64,000 nt of DNA, from contig NZ_VLNT01000007.1 in NCBI RefSeq assembly GCF_007421815.1, positions 60,006 to 124,005 of the forward strand, read 5' to 3'. Shown here in pieces: positions 9,795 to 20,173 of the stretch (its first letter is position 1; the number at the start of each line of letters is the position of its first letter). The notes under the pieces were generated by a model. The model was not told the origin of the DNA and did no database searches. It worked only from the letters and a program-made list of their open reading frames with translations. Origin of the DNA: Aeromicrobium piscarium. Lineage in GTDB: Bacteria > Actinomycetota > Actinomycetes > Propionibacteriales > Nocardioidaceae. Both the position numbers and the translations under genes were made by a program.

Positions 9795-11042
9795 GTGGCT
9801 CCCCGTCCGCTGCCGACGGCGCAGGCGCGGAGGATCGCGCTGGCCGCCCAGGGCTTCACCGCCCCGCGTCCGTCCGGGCCGGTGACGATGCGGCACCTCT
9901 CCGAGACGGTCCGCCGACTCGGTTTCTTCCAGATCGACTCCGTCAACGTTCTGCAGCGCGCGCACTTCATGCCCCTGTACTCCCGTAGGGGTCCCTACGA
10001 CGTGGAACTGCTCGCTCGGGCCGCCGAACGGCGTCCCCGCCGGGTCTTCGAGTACTGGGCCCACGTCGCGACCTATGTCGATATCGGGCTCTTTCCCGCG
10101 ATGCGCCACCGTATGGTCGAGCGGCGCGGAATGTGGGGATCGATGTCGAGGGTGGCCGAGGAGCGCCCCGAACTGGTCGATCAGGTCCTGCGCGTCGTCG
10201 GCGAGAACGGTCCGATCACCGCACGTGAGACCGAGGCACTGCTGCACGGCGCCGTCGAGCGGGACCGATCGCACTGGGGCTGGAACTGGTCGGAGACCAA
10301 GAAGGCGCTGGAGTATCTGTTCTTCATCGGCGAGATCAGCGCCGCTCGCCGCAACTCGGCCTTCGAACGGGTCTACGACCTGACCGAGCGGATCATCCCG
10401 GCCGATGTCTACGCCCGTCCCGCCCTCGATCACGCGGACGCGCATCGTGAACTGGTCGAGCACGCTGCCCGCGCGCTCGGGGTCGCGACGGAACCCTGTC
10501 TGCGGGACTACTTCCGGACCGCTCCGGCGCCGACGCAGCGAGCCGTGGCGGAGCTGGTCGAGGACGGCACCCTCTCGCCGATCGCGGTGCAGGGGTGGGA
10601 CCGCCCCGCCTATCTGCACGCCGAGGCCCGTCGGCCACGGCGCGTCGAGGCACGTGCCCTCCTCAGCCCCTTCGATCCGCTGGTCTTCGAACGCACCCGG
10701 GCCGAGCAGATCTTCGACTTCCGCTATCGCATCGAGATCTACGTGCCCGAGGCCAAACGGCGGTACGGCTACTACGTCCTGCCGTTCCTGCTGGGCGATC
10801 GCATCGCCGGACGCGTCGACCTGAAGGCCGACCGCGCGGCCGGCGTGCTCGACGTGATCGGTGCGTGGGCCGAGCCGGACGCGCCCGCCGATGTCGCCGT
10901 CCAGCTGGCCGAGGAACTGCGCACACTGTCCGCCTGGCTCGGTCTGGACGACATCCGCGCGCCCCGGCGCGGCGACCTCGCCGGAGCCCTCACATCGGAG
11001 CTTCGTGGCGAAAGCGTTGGGCTCACCACCGTCAACCTCTAG
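9795..11042 (+). CDS. YcaQ-like winged-helix protein (HTH_42 family)
   Basis: This 415-residue cytosolic protein matches the COG3214/YcaQ family of winged-helix proteins. In Escherichia coli YcaQ is a glycosylase that unhooks interstrand DNA crosslinks; in Streptomyces a relative, AlkZ, removes azinomycin adducts. Family-typical stretches include the N-terminal RLGFFQIDSVNVLQRAHF, FEYWAHVATYVD and, near the C terminus, FEIYVPEAKRRYGYY-like sequence. Repair activity is inferred from the family and not shown by the sequence. The start is GTG, three bases after the response regulator. Confidence 0.85.
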   Translation: MAPRPLPTAQARRIALAAQGFTAPRPSGPVTMRHLSETVRRLGFFQIDSVNVLQRAHFMPLYSRRGPYDVELLARAAERRPRRVFEYWAHVATYVDIGLFPAMRHRMVERRGMWGSMSRVAEERPELVDQVLRVVGENGPITARETEALLHGAVERDRSHWGWNWSETKKALEYLFFIGEISAARRNSAFERVYDLTERIIPADVYARPALDHADAHRELVEHAARALGVATEPCLRDYFRTAPAPTQRAVAELVEDGTLSPIAVQGWDRPAYLHAEARRPRRVEARALLSPFDPLVFERTRAEQIFDFRYRIEIYVPEAKRRYGYYVLPFLLGDRIAGRVDLKADRAAGVLDVIGAWAEPDAPADVAVQLAEELRTLSAWLGLDDIRAPRRGDLAGALTSELRGESVGLTTVNL

Positions 11043-11045
11043 GAT
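11040..11045 (+). promoter_or_regulatory. -10 hexamer TAGGAT, leaderless secA
   Basis: TAGGAT overlaps the TAG stop of the YcaQ-like gene and is followed by 6 nt and the secA GTG at 11052. Confidence 0.5.
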
Positions 11046-11051
11046 GGCCAG

Positions 11052-13802
<2,751 letters not shown>

Positions 13803-13811
13803 TCCCCGGCG

Positions 13812-13925
13812 GGCGGTGACTTACGCACCCTTCGTTTTGCTGGGCGGTGACTTACGCACGTCTCGTGGGCCCGGTCGGTGGGTTACGCACGTCTCGCGCG
13901 TCGGGAGGGGTGCGTAACTCACCGC
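13812..13925. repeat. Composite intergenic repeat, family A (GGCGGTGAGTTACGCAC)
   Basis: Three direct units start at 13812, 13843 and 13873 (31 and 30 bp apart), each with a GGTG..TTACGCAC core. One inverted unit runs from 13902 to 13925. The last direct and the inverted unit pair to form a long imperfect hairpin. It fills the gap between the convergent ends of secA and the Rv3235-like gene. A second family A locus is at 28268-28414. Confidence 0.85.
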
Positions 13926-13943
13926 TTCAGGGGTGGACGCAGC

Positions 13944-14393
13944 CTAGGCCCAGGTGAGGGCCGTGCAGCGCCAGATCGGCCCGTGCGGGGCGTCGCGATC
14001 GAGGTCCAGGCGGAGCGCCAGCGCGGTGGAGCGCCCGCCGTGCACCAGTCTGACCGCGATCTCCGCCGCCCGCCGATGGATCATCTCGACGTGGACCGAA
14101 GCGACCCGCACGCGGTGCCGGCTGGGTGCCGCCCGCCGTCCGCGGAGGTGCAGTAGCAGCTGGTCGTAGACATCGGCGGCGAGCCACGGTCCCAGCTGGC
14201 GCGCGGGTCGATGTCCGTGCAGCACCTCGGCGACCGCCTGAGCGAATCGGGCGGCGCGCTGCCGCAGTTCTCCGCTGTCTCCCCGTTCCACGACGACCGG
14301 CAGGACCGGGGGCGCCGGAGGGATGGGGAGAGCGATCTGATCCTGTTCGAGCGGCTGGGGCCGCAGGTGCAGGGCGGTGGCCGTCAGCATCAT
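13944..14393 (-). CDS. Rv3235-family protein (DUF6459-like)
   Basis: This 149-residue protein is basic and has a proline-rich stretch near its N terminus. The second half (VLHGHRPARQLGPWLAADVY...) and the ending GPIWRCTALTWA resemble the actinobacterial Rv3235 family found near secA1. Biochemical function is unknown. Its start overlaps the stop of the LysM gene (14390-14393), so it is the second gene of a two-gene unit. It converges on secA. Confidence 0.75.
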   Translation of the reverse strand: MMLTATALHLRPQPLEQDQIALPIPPAPPVLPVVVERGDSGELRQRAARFAQAVAEVLHGHRPARQLGPWLAADVYDQLLLHLRGRRAAPSRHRVRVASVHVEMIHRRAAEIAVRLVHGGRSTALALRLDLDRDAPHGPIWRCTALTWA

Positions 14394-14950
14394 CGGACCT
14401 CCGGGGCTCGCAGGACCTGTCCCGGCAGGATGACCCCCGGGTCATCGCCGATCGTCTGCCGGTTCTCCTCGTGCCAGCGATCGACCGATTCGCCGATGAC
14501 CGCGATGTCCGCATCGGCGGGCAGATGGGCCGCGGCGATCGCCCAGAGGGTGTCGCCGGGCGCCACCACGTGCTCCACTGCGGGCACGGAGGTCGGTGCA
14601 TTCGTGACGGGTGGTGCCTCCGTGACCACGGCCCGGTTCGGCAGCGGCGCGCCGTCGAGCGGATGACCGCTCGCGACTGCCGTCGTGGCGACGCCTGTGC
14701 CGATGGCGAGGGTGAGCAGCCATGTGGGTGCCAGCCGCCGCGCGGTCGGCAGATGGACCACCGCGACGACGCCGACCAGTCCGATCCACGCGAGCAGCGC
14801 GCTGCCGAGAAGCGCTGCCGCCCAGGTCACGACGCCGGTCAGGTCGCCGTCGTGGATGGCCGTTGTCAGCCTGGACCACCACACGGGCCAGTGCGGGAGC
14901 CCCGCTGCGGTGGTGAGAAGTGCGCCGAGCGTGAGCCATGGACGCCTCAT
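14390..14950 (-). CDS. LysM-domain membrane protein
   Basis: This 186-residue protein has two or three hydrophobic segments in its first 90 residues, a spacer rich in Pro/Val/Thr, and a C-terminal LysM domain (EHVVAPGDTLWAIAAAHL... VILPGQVL) expected to bind peptidoglycan outside the membrane. No hydrolase domain follows, so it more likely anchors or senses the wall. The ATG at 14950 has GGGGGAT upstream; a longer start at 15001 would run over the divergent promoter region. It is coupled to the Rv3235-like gene. Confidence 0.82.
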   Translation of the reverse strand: MRRPWLTLGALLTTAAGLPHWPVWWSRLTTAIHDGDLTGVVTWAAALLGSALLAWIGLVGVVAVVHLPTARRLAPTWLLTLAIGTGVATTAVASGHPLDGAPLPNRAVVTEAPPVTNAPTSVPAVEHVVAPGDTLWAIAAAHLPADADIAVIGESVDRWHEENRQTIGDDPGVILPGQVLRAPEVR

Positions 14951-14978
14951 GTGGATCCCCCGATCACTGATGCTGTCG

Positions 14979-14998
14979 TTTGATGACATTTGATGACG
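14979..14998. promoter_or_regulatory. Tandem 10-bp repeat TTTGATGAC(A/G) between divergent genes
   Basis: TTTGATGACA is directly followed by TTTGATGACG. The pair sits between the start codons of the LysM gene (minus) and the gene at 15036 (plus). A 10-bp period places both copies on the same face of the DNA, as expected for a regulator binding site. Confidence 0.4.
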
Positions 14999-15023
14999 CA
15001 AGGGTGCGTTCTGTCAAGGGCGT

Positions 15024-15029
15024 TACTCT
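15024..15029 (+). promoter_or_regulatory. -10 hexamer TACTCT, leaderless gene at 15036
   Basis: TACTCT is followed by 6 nt and the ATG at 15036. Confidence 0.5.
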
Positions 15030-15035
15030 GAGCCC

Positions 15036-15521
15036 ATGCGATGGGACCGTCTGTTCGGCGATGTGGAGGAGTCGGCCGCCGATGTCATGGCCGACGAGCG
15101 GGACACGCTCGCCGAGGAGCTCGGTGCCGAGGCGTGGGCCGAGATGTCGTGGACCGATCTGCTGGCGGGAGACGTCGTGCTCACCGTCCAGGGCGGGGGA
15201 GAGGTCCGGGGCGCCGTGCTGTGGTCCGCGCCCGATCTCGTGGTGCTGTCAGCCGATGGCCGCGAGGTGGCGATCGCGCGCGACGCGGTCATGACCGCCG
15301 TCGTCTCGCAACGCGGCGCCGCCACGGTGCGAAGGGTCGGCTGGCCGGCGGTCTTCCGGGCCGCGCAGGAGGATGCCGAGGATGTTCAGGTGGTGCGACG
15401 CGACGGCGGCCTGGTGTCCGGGCCGGTCGTGGCCGTCGTCGCCGACGCCGTGGTGCTCGCCGAGGGCGGTCGCCGCAAGATCATTCCCTGGACGGCGCTC
15501 GCGTCGGTGCGTCGTCACTGA
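15036..15521 (+). CDS. Conserved hypothetical protein
   Basis: This 161-residue soluble protein begins MRWDRLFGDVEESA, is acidic in its first third and then alternates short beta-type stretches (DVVLTVQGGGEVRGAVLW, REVAIARDAVMTAV). The pattern suggests an Sm-like or small beta-barrel fold, but I recognise no named family. The leaderless promoter and GC-rich third positions support real coding. Its last 41 bp overlap the 3' end of the convergent helix-turn-helix gene. Confidence 0.75.
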   Translation: MRWDRLFGDVEESAADVMADERDTLAEELGAEAWAEMSWTDLLAGDVVLTVQGGGEVRGAVLWSAPDLVVLSADGREVAIARDAVMTAVVSQRGAATVRRVGWPAVFRAAQEDAEDVQVVRRDGGLVSGPVVAVVADAVVLAEGGRRKIIPWTALASVRRH

Positions 15522-15717
15522 CCTGCTCGGCGGTGCGCTGATACTGGCGGGCGATGTAGCGCTCGAGCTCCGCGTCCTCGATGCGCCAGACCCCGCGACC
15601 GCCGATCTGGATGCCGCGCAGTTCCCCACTGGAGAGCAGCGACCGGACCTGGCGGACGCTGACATTGAGGACCTCGGCCACGTCGGGGATCGACAGGAAG
15701 CGCTGCTGCGAGGGCAT
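15481..15717 (-). CDS. Small helix-turn-helix (excisionase/BldC-type) DNA-binding protein
   Basis: This 78-residue protein is mostly one MerR/excisionase-type winged helix-turn-helix: FLSIPDVAEVLNVSVRQVRSLL, then a GGRGVWRIEDAELERYI wing. Free-standing proteins of this kind act as transcription factors in actinobacteria (BldC) or as phage excisionases; no integrase is nearby, so a regulator is more likely. The ATG at 15717 is preferred over 15750 because the domain begins there. The tail overlaps the convergent gene by 41 bp. Confidence 0.85.
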   Translation of the reverse strand: MPSQQRFLSIPDVAEVLNVSVRQVRSLLSSGELRGIQIGGRGVWRIEDAELERYIARQYQRTAEQVSDDAPTRAPSRE

Positions 15718-15808
15718 GGCCGCATTGTCGCACGCGAACGCCCTTCCCACGTCCAGGGTGTGGATAGTCGATCTGGACTAATCCGTCCTTCTCGGTTAGG
15801 AAGGTGTC

Positions 15809-16435
15809 ATGAGCAGTCGGGGGACGCCGCAGCCGGCGCGGCGCGTGATGATCCGGAGATGGCGGTCGCCTCGCCTGGTGGCCGGCGTGGCGCTCGTCGC
15901 GGTGGCGACGGCGATCGGCGGATGGACGGCGATCGCCGCGGACGACGGTGAGCGCTACTGGGTGGTGCGCGAAGAAGTTCGCGCCGGAGACCCGGTGGAC
16001 CCCGGGCAGCTGACCACCACCAGTGCGCGACTCGACGGCGCCGCGGCGGCGACGATCGTGCGCGCGGACGCCGCGGTGGACGAGTCGGCGGTCTGGGCGC
16101 ACGACCTCCCCGAGGGCGCGCTCGTGTCCACCGGCTCCTGGGCTCCCTCGGCCGAGGCCGGGCACGAACTCCCGTTCCCCGTCGCCGACGGCGCTTTTCC
16201 GGCGGACCTCGGCCGTGGTGATCGGGTGGACGTCTGGGCCGGACCCGGACCGCAGCAAGGGCAGGCGGCGGGGGAGGCACAGCGGGTCATAGCGTCCGTT
16301 CCCGTGCGCGCCGTCACGCCATCGGCGACGGGCGGCAGCGCCACCGTGGTCGTCGACCTCGGGGATCAGACGCCCTCGGCTCAGGTCGTCGCGGCATTGA
16401 GCTCGCACCATGTGACGGTGGTGCGGCGATCGTGA
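15809..16435 (+). CDS. SAF-domain membrane protein
   Basis: This 208-residue protein has one N-terminal transmembrane helix (about residues 24-43) and a following SAF domain (RYWVVREEVRAGDPVDPGQL...LPEGALVSTGSW), the fold shared by CpaB/RcpC pilus-assembly proteins and antifreeze-like domains. Here no pilin, prepilin peptidase or secretion ATPase is adjacent. It is followed with a 4-bp overlap (16432-16435) by a ParA-like ATPase, an arrangement resembling the CpaB-CpaE pairing of Tad pilus loci. A role in envelope assembly is an inference. Confidence 0.8.
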   Translation: MSSRGTPQPARRVMIRRWRSPRLVAGVALVAVATAIGGWTAIAADDGERYWVVREEVRAGDPVDPGQLTTTSARLDGAAAATIVRADAAVDESAVWAHDLPEGALVSTGSWAPSAEAGHELPFPVADGAFPADLGRGDRVDVWAGPGPQQGQAAGEAQRVIASVPVRAVTPSATGGSATVVVDLGDQTPSAQVVAALSSHHVTVVRRS

Positions 16436-17547
16436 TCGCGACCGCCGTCGCCGCGGGAGGGGCGTCCTGGGAGGGCGAGGTGCTCGACGAGGTCGAACGA
16501 TCCAGTGCGCTCACCCTCGTCCGCCGCTGCGTGGACGCCGCCGATCTCCTCGCGATAGCGAGCACGGGCCGGGTCCAGGTGGCCCTCGTTGACCCCGCCC
16601 TCGGGGGCCTGGATCTCGATGTCGTGAGCCGCGTCCGCTCCGGTGGCGTGCGGATCGTGGCCGTGGGCACCCCGGCCCCCGAGCTGGGCCTCGCCGGCGC
16701 CGTTCAGGTCGGGGACGTCGAGGCCGCCGCGCAGGAGGACGACCTGCCGCGGCCGGAAGCGCCGCGGTCGGGGCGGATCATCGCCGTCTGGGGGCCGACG
16801 GGTGCGCCGGGTCGCACCAGCGTCGCACTCGCGATGGCGGCCAGCCTCGCCCGCGAGGCGCCGACCGTGCTGGTGGACGCGGACACGCACGGCGGCGCGG
16901 TCGGGCAGGCGCTGGGCTTGCTCGACGATGTCTCGGGCATCGTTGCGGCGTGCCGTGCCGCCAACGGCGGGAAGGAGATGCCCGACTCGGCGATCTTGCG
17001 GGTGGGCGACGGCCTGGACGTCATGACGGGCGTTCCCCGGCCGGAGGACATGTGGCATCTGGTGCGGCCGGCCGCGCTCACCGCCGTGCTCGACTCGCTC
17101 GCCGCGGACCACCGGTGGGTGGTCGTCGACGCCGGGTTCGGGCATGAGCCGCCGTTGGGGACCGGCCCGGCCCGCGATCAAGCCGCGATGACGGTCCTGG
17201 AGGCGGCCGACGAGGTGGTCGTGGTGGGCCGCCCCGAGCCGCTCGGCCTCGCCCGCCTCGTCCGCATCCTCGGCGCGGGCGCGCCCTGGCGGGTCGAACC
17301 GCATGTGGTCGTCAATCTGTGCCGGGCCTCGCTCGGCTGGAGCGAGACCGAGATCGCGGCGACGGTCCAGGAGATCTCCGGGCACCGGGTGGAGGCGTTC
17401 CTCCCCCATGACGCATCGGCGCACGATCTCGCCGCGATCAGCGGGCGCCTGATCCGGGAGGTCGCCCCGACCTCCTCCTGGGTCTCGCGGCTCGATCATT
17501 TCACCGGACGTTTTCTCCGTGAGCCGGCGGCGACGCTCCGATCGTGA
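16432..17547 (+). CDS. ParA/MinD-like (CpaE-like) protein with altered P loop
   Basis: This 371-residue protein has an N-terminal receiver-like region (LTLVRRCVDAADLLAIA...VALVDPALGG, residues 1-100) and a C-terminal ParA/MinD-type domain. The P-loop position reads WGPTGAPGRTS (about residues 120-130), so the usual Gly-Lys-Thr is Gly-Arg-Thr and the signature lysine is missing. The second motif, PTVLVDADTHGGAVG, is kept. Relatives in mycobacteria (Rv3213c type) are called Soj-related. ATP hydrolysis is uncertain. Coupled to the SAF-domain gene. Confidence 0.8.
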   Translation: MIATAVAAGGASWEGEVLDEVERSSALTLVRRCVDAADLLAIASTGRVQVALVDPALGGLDLDVVSRVRSGGVRIVAVGTPAPELGLAGAVQVGDVEAAAQEDDLPRPEAPRSGRIIAVWGPTGAPGRTSVALAMAASLAREAPTVLVDADTHGGAVGQALGLLDDVSGIVAACRAANGGKEMPDSAILRVGDGLDVMTGVPRPEDMWHLVRPAALTAVLDSLAADHRWVVVDAGFGHEPPLGTGPARDQAAMTVLEAADEVVVVGRPEPLGLARLVRILGAGAPWRVEPHVVVNLCRASLGWSETEIAATVQEISGHRVEAFLPHDASAHDLAAISGRLIREVAPTSSWVSRLDHFTGRFLREPAATLRS

Positions 17548-17590
17548 CATCGTCGGTGGTATCTTCACTGCCACCCGACCAGGAAGTGAT

Positions 17591-19009
17591 ATGCAACGAC
17601 TCAGCCCGCTCGATGCATTGTTCTTGCATCGCGACTCGCCGGACGCACCGCGGCAGATCGCCTCGCTCGTCCTGCTGGAGCCGGGCCAGCGTCCGCTCGA
17701 CTACGACTCCCTCGTGCGGGTCATCACCGACCGTCTCGACCTGGTGCCGCGGTACCGGCAGCTGCCCCGCCACGTCCCCGGCGGCGTCGGCCTTCCGGTC
17801 TGGGTGGACGACGAGCATTTCGACATCACCCTCCACGTCCGCCGGTCGGCCCTGCCCCGGCCGGGGACCATGGACGCCCTGCACGAGCTCGTCGGACGGC
17901 TCATCGCCCGCCGCCTCGACCACGACCGGCCGCTGTGGGAGCTGTATCTCATCGAGGGTCTCGAGGACGGCAAGTCGGCGCTGCTGTTCAAGGCCCATCA
18001 AGCGCTCGTCGACGGGTCCCACACGGTCGACCTCGCCCAGGTGCTCCTGGAGGAGACCGATGAGATCCGCGATCTTCCGCATGACGAGTGGGCTCCGCGT
18101 CCATCGCCGGCGGGTACCAAGCTGACGCTGTCCTCGCTGCTCGGTCAGGTCGAGCATCCGCGGGAGCTGATCGCCAACGCGACCTATCGCACCGAGCAGG
18201 TGTTGTCGGCGCTCCCTGTGCCGGCCGGCGACGCCGGGATGACCGGCCCACTCGCGGCGCCGCTCAGCCGGCATCGGCGCTTCGCGACGGCCTCGGCGTC
18301 CCTGGACGATCTGCGTCGTGTCCGCGACGAGCACGGCGGGACGGTCAACGACGTCATCCTCGCGGTCGTCGCGGGCGGCCTCCGTGGTTGGCTGCTGACC
18401 CGGGCCGAGCCGGTGTCGGCCGCCACGAGCTTCCGCGCGCTCGTCCCGATGTCGGTCAAGCTCAAGGGAGCCGAGGACGATTCGCTGCCCACCTCCCTCG
18501 GCTCGCGGGTGCGCGGCAATCTGCTGTCCCTGCCGGTCGGGGAGACGAACGCTGTGGTGCGCCTGCACCAGGTGTCCTACGCGCTGAAGGGGCACCGTGA
18601 GACCGGTGATGCGGTCTCGGCGCAGACGCTGGCCGATCTCCCCGGTTTCGCGACATCGACCTTCCACGCGGTGGGCGCGCGCGTCGCCGAGCACGAGGCA
18701 TCGCGGCAGTACCAGCTAGTCGTCACCAATGTGCCCGGACCGCAGGAGTCGGTCTACATGGCCGGCCAGCGACTGGCCCAGGTGTTCCCGGCGATCCCGC
18801 TGACCGGGCGGCGGACGGTCGCGATCGGCATCACCACCTACCGTGGGCGCGCCTATGTCGGGATCGTCGCGGATCGTGAGGCGGTGCCCGATGTCGACGT
18901 GCTCGCCCAGTGCATCGAGGAGGCGGTCGACGAGCTCGTCGAGACCGTCTCGTCACGGCGTCGCGCTCCGCGTGGACGTCAACGACCGGAACGGAAGGCT
19001 GGCGGATGA
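17591..19009 (+). CDS. WS/DGAT-family acyltransferase homologue, active-site variant
   Basis: The family makes wax esters or triacylglycerol from acyl-CoA and is expanded in Mycobacteriales. This 472-residue protein has the family start LSPLDALFLHRDS and the C-terminal NVPGPQESVYMAGQ and GLRGW-type regions. The catalytic motif HHxxxDG reads His136-Gln137-x-x-x-Asp141-Gly142, so the second histidine, the presumed general base, is Gln. The protein may be inactive, use another residue, or belong to a non-canonical subfamily. The ATG at 17591 has AGGAAG upstream; the ORF is open to 17519. Coupled by ATGA to the next gene. Confidence 0.88.
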   Translation: MQRLSPLDALFLHRDSPDAPRQIASLVLLEPGQRPLDYDSLVRVITDRLDLVPRYRQLPRHVPGGVGLPVWVDDEHFDITLHVRRSALPRPGTMDALHELVGRLIARRLDHDRPLWELYLIEGLEDGKSALLFKAHQALVDGSHTVDLAQVLLEETDEIRDLPHDEWAPRPSPAGTKLTLSSLLGQVEHPRELIANATYRTEQVLSALPVPAGDAGMTGPLAAPLSRHRRFATASASLDDLRRVRDEHGGTVNDVILAVVAGGLRGWLLTRAEPVSAATSFRALVPMSVKLKGAEDDSLPTSLGSRVRGNLLSLPVGETNAVVRLHQVSYALKGHRETGDAVSAQTLADLPGFATSTFHAVGARVAEHEASRQYQLVVTNVPGPQESVYMAGQRLAQVFPAIPLTGRRTVAIGITTYRGRAYVGIVADREAVPDVDVLAQCIEEAVDELVETVSSRRRAPRGRQRPERKAGG

Positions 19010-19296
19010 GGATCTACATCGGTACCGATGCCGCGGGGCTCGAGGGCCTGCGCACCGGGTCTCTGGAGGGAGCTCCGGTGCTGGCTGAGTCCGACGATGA
19101 AGAGCACGAGTACGAGGCGATGCTTGCGGCCGCCGAGGACGGCCCCGTCGTGGTGGTCGCCGAGATCGACCATGACGAGCAGTCGGTCACCGCGCGGGAA
19201 GTGGTCTCCTTCCACACTGATATCGACGGCTCCGGCAATCTCGCCTGGTTCGCCCCCGAGGAGATCAACACGGTGCTGGAGCACCTGTCCCGCTGA
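19006..19296 (+). CDS. Small conserved actinobacterial protein (DUF6912-like)
   Basis: This 96-residue acidic protein begins MRIYIGTDAAGLEGLRTG and shows alternating helices and strands (GPVVVVAEIDHD, ADREVVSFHTD-like). I think it belongs to the DUF6912 group of short actinobacterial proteins, but am not certain. It overlaps the WS/DGAT-family stop by four bases, so it is expressed with it. No catalytic motif is visible. Confidence 0.7.
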   Translation: MRIYIGTDAAGLEGLRTGSLEGAPVLAESDDEEHEYEAMLAAAEDGPVVVVAEIDHDEQSVTAREVVSFHTDIDGSGNLAWFAPEEINTVLEHLSR

Positions 19297-19320
19297 CCGC
19301 CCCGGCGGGGGGACGGATAT

Positions 19321-19358
19321 CGATGCATTCGGGTCGCTGTGGCAACCCGAATGCATCG
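19321..19358. other. Perfect 14-bp inverted repeat with 10-nt loop
   Basis: The arms CGATGCATTCGGGT and ACCCGAATGCATCG pair without mismatch around a 10-base loop. No T tract follows on either strand. It lies after the gene ending at 19296 and just upstream of the SOS-like box of alkB, so it could end the upstream transcript or bind a dimeric protein. Confidence 0.7.
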
Positions 19359-19367
19359 TCGTCACCC

Positions 19368-19383
19368 TAGAACATCTGTTCGA
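19368..19383. promoter_or_regulatory. LexA (SOS)-like box before alkB
   Basis: TAGAACATCTGTTCGA differs by one base from the actinobacterial/Gram-positive LexA consensus TCGAAC-N4-GTTCGA. It ends 7 bp before the -10 hexamer of alkB, so LexA bound there would cover the -35 region. Confidence 0.65.
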
Positions 19384-19390
19384 TGGGGCG

Positions 19391-19396
19391 TACGCT
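19391..19396 (+). promoter_or_regulatory. -10 hexamer TACGCT, leaderless alkB
   Basis: TACGCT is followed by 6 nt and the ATG at 19403. Confidence 0.5.
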
Positions 19397-19402
19397 GGCG
19401 GC

Positions 19403-20023
19403 ATGTGGTTCCAGGGATCGCTGCTCGACGGGGCTCCTGAGACGTCCGCCGGTGAGCTCGGGTCTTCGGTGGAGCGAGTCGAGCTCGCTCACGGGGCTTG
19501 GGTCGATCTGCGTTACGGCTGGCTCGCCGGGGCCGATGAACTCTTCGAGACCCTCCAGCGGGTCGTGCCGTGGCGGGCCGAGCGGCGCGAGATGTACGAG
19601 CGTGTCGTGGACGTGCCGCGGCTGCTGTGCCACTACCGCGAGGGCGACGAACTGCCCGATCCTGCGCTGGTCACGTGCCGAGACGCGCTGAGTGACCACT
19701 ATGCGACTGAGCTCGGGGAGCCCTTCGCGACCGCCGGCCTGTGTTACTACCGGGACGGCCGGGACTCGGTCGCCTGGCACGGAGATCGCATCGGTCGCGG
19801 CGCCCATGAGGACACGATGGTCGCCATCCTCTCGCTGGGCGAGCATCGCCGGCTCAGTCTCCGGCCGGCCGGGGGAGGGCCGCAGATCGGATACACGCTC
19901 GGCCACGGCGACCTCATCGTCATGGGCGGCTCGTGCCAGCGCACTTGGGAGCATGCGGTGCTCAAGACCGCGAGCGCCGGCCCACGCATCAGCGTCCAGT
20001 ACCGTCCCCGCGGCGTGCTCTGA
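19403..20023 (+). CDS. alkB: AlkB-type 2-oxoglutarate/Fe(II) DNA repair dioxygenase
   Basis: AlkB enzymes oxidatively remove methyl groups from alkylated bases. The 206-residue length fits. The iron ligands are visible as His-x-Asp in VAWHGDRIG and the later His in RTWEHAVLK, and the C-terminal GPRISVQYRPR supplies the arginine that binds 2-oxoglutarate. The DNA-contact region LCYYRDGRDSVAWHGD is typical of bacterial AlkB. A LexA-like box and a leaderless promoter precede it, so induction by DNA damage is likely. Confidence 0.88.
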   Translation: MWFQGSLLDGAPETSAGELGSSVERVELAHGAWVDLRYGWLAGADELFETLQRVVPWRAERREMYERVVDVPRLLCHYREGDELPDPALVTCRDALSDHYATELGEPFATAGLCYYRDGRDSVAWHGDRIGRGAHEDTMVAILSLGEHRRLSLRPAGGGPQIGYTLGHGDLIVMGGSCQRTWEHAVLKTASAGPRISVQYRPRGVL

Positions 20024-20049
20024 CGCGTATCGGGAGTGCATGGCTCGGG

Positions 20050-20135
20050 TGGCGGTAGGCCATCAACCTCACTGAGTGCTGATGACGTTGACGAGCTACC
20101 GCCGATGCAGGGGAAAGGTTGATGAGATACCGCCA
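20050..20135. repeat. Composite intergenic repeat, family B (GGCGGTAG..ATCAACCT)
   Basis: One direct unit starts at 20050 (TGGCGGTAGGCCATCAACCT). Two inverted units end at 20103 and 20134, 31 bp apart. The direct unit can pair with either inverted one, giving alternative hairpins. It sits between the convergent ends of alkB and the amidase gene. Sister loci are at 44830 and 55325. Confidence 0.8.
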
Positions 20136-20173
20136 CGGGCGCAACCGCTCGCGACGGCCCGAGGGCGTGTGCC

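Noticed and set aside
15481-15717. Phage excisionase / integrated element
   Set aside because: No integrase, att repeats or phage genes nearby; a free-standing HTH regulator fits better.
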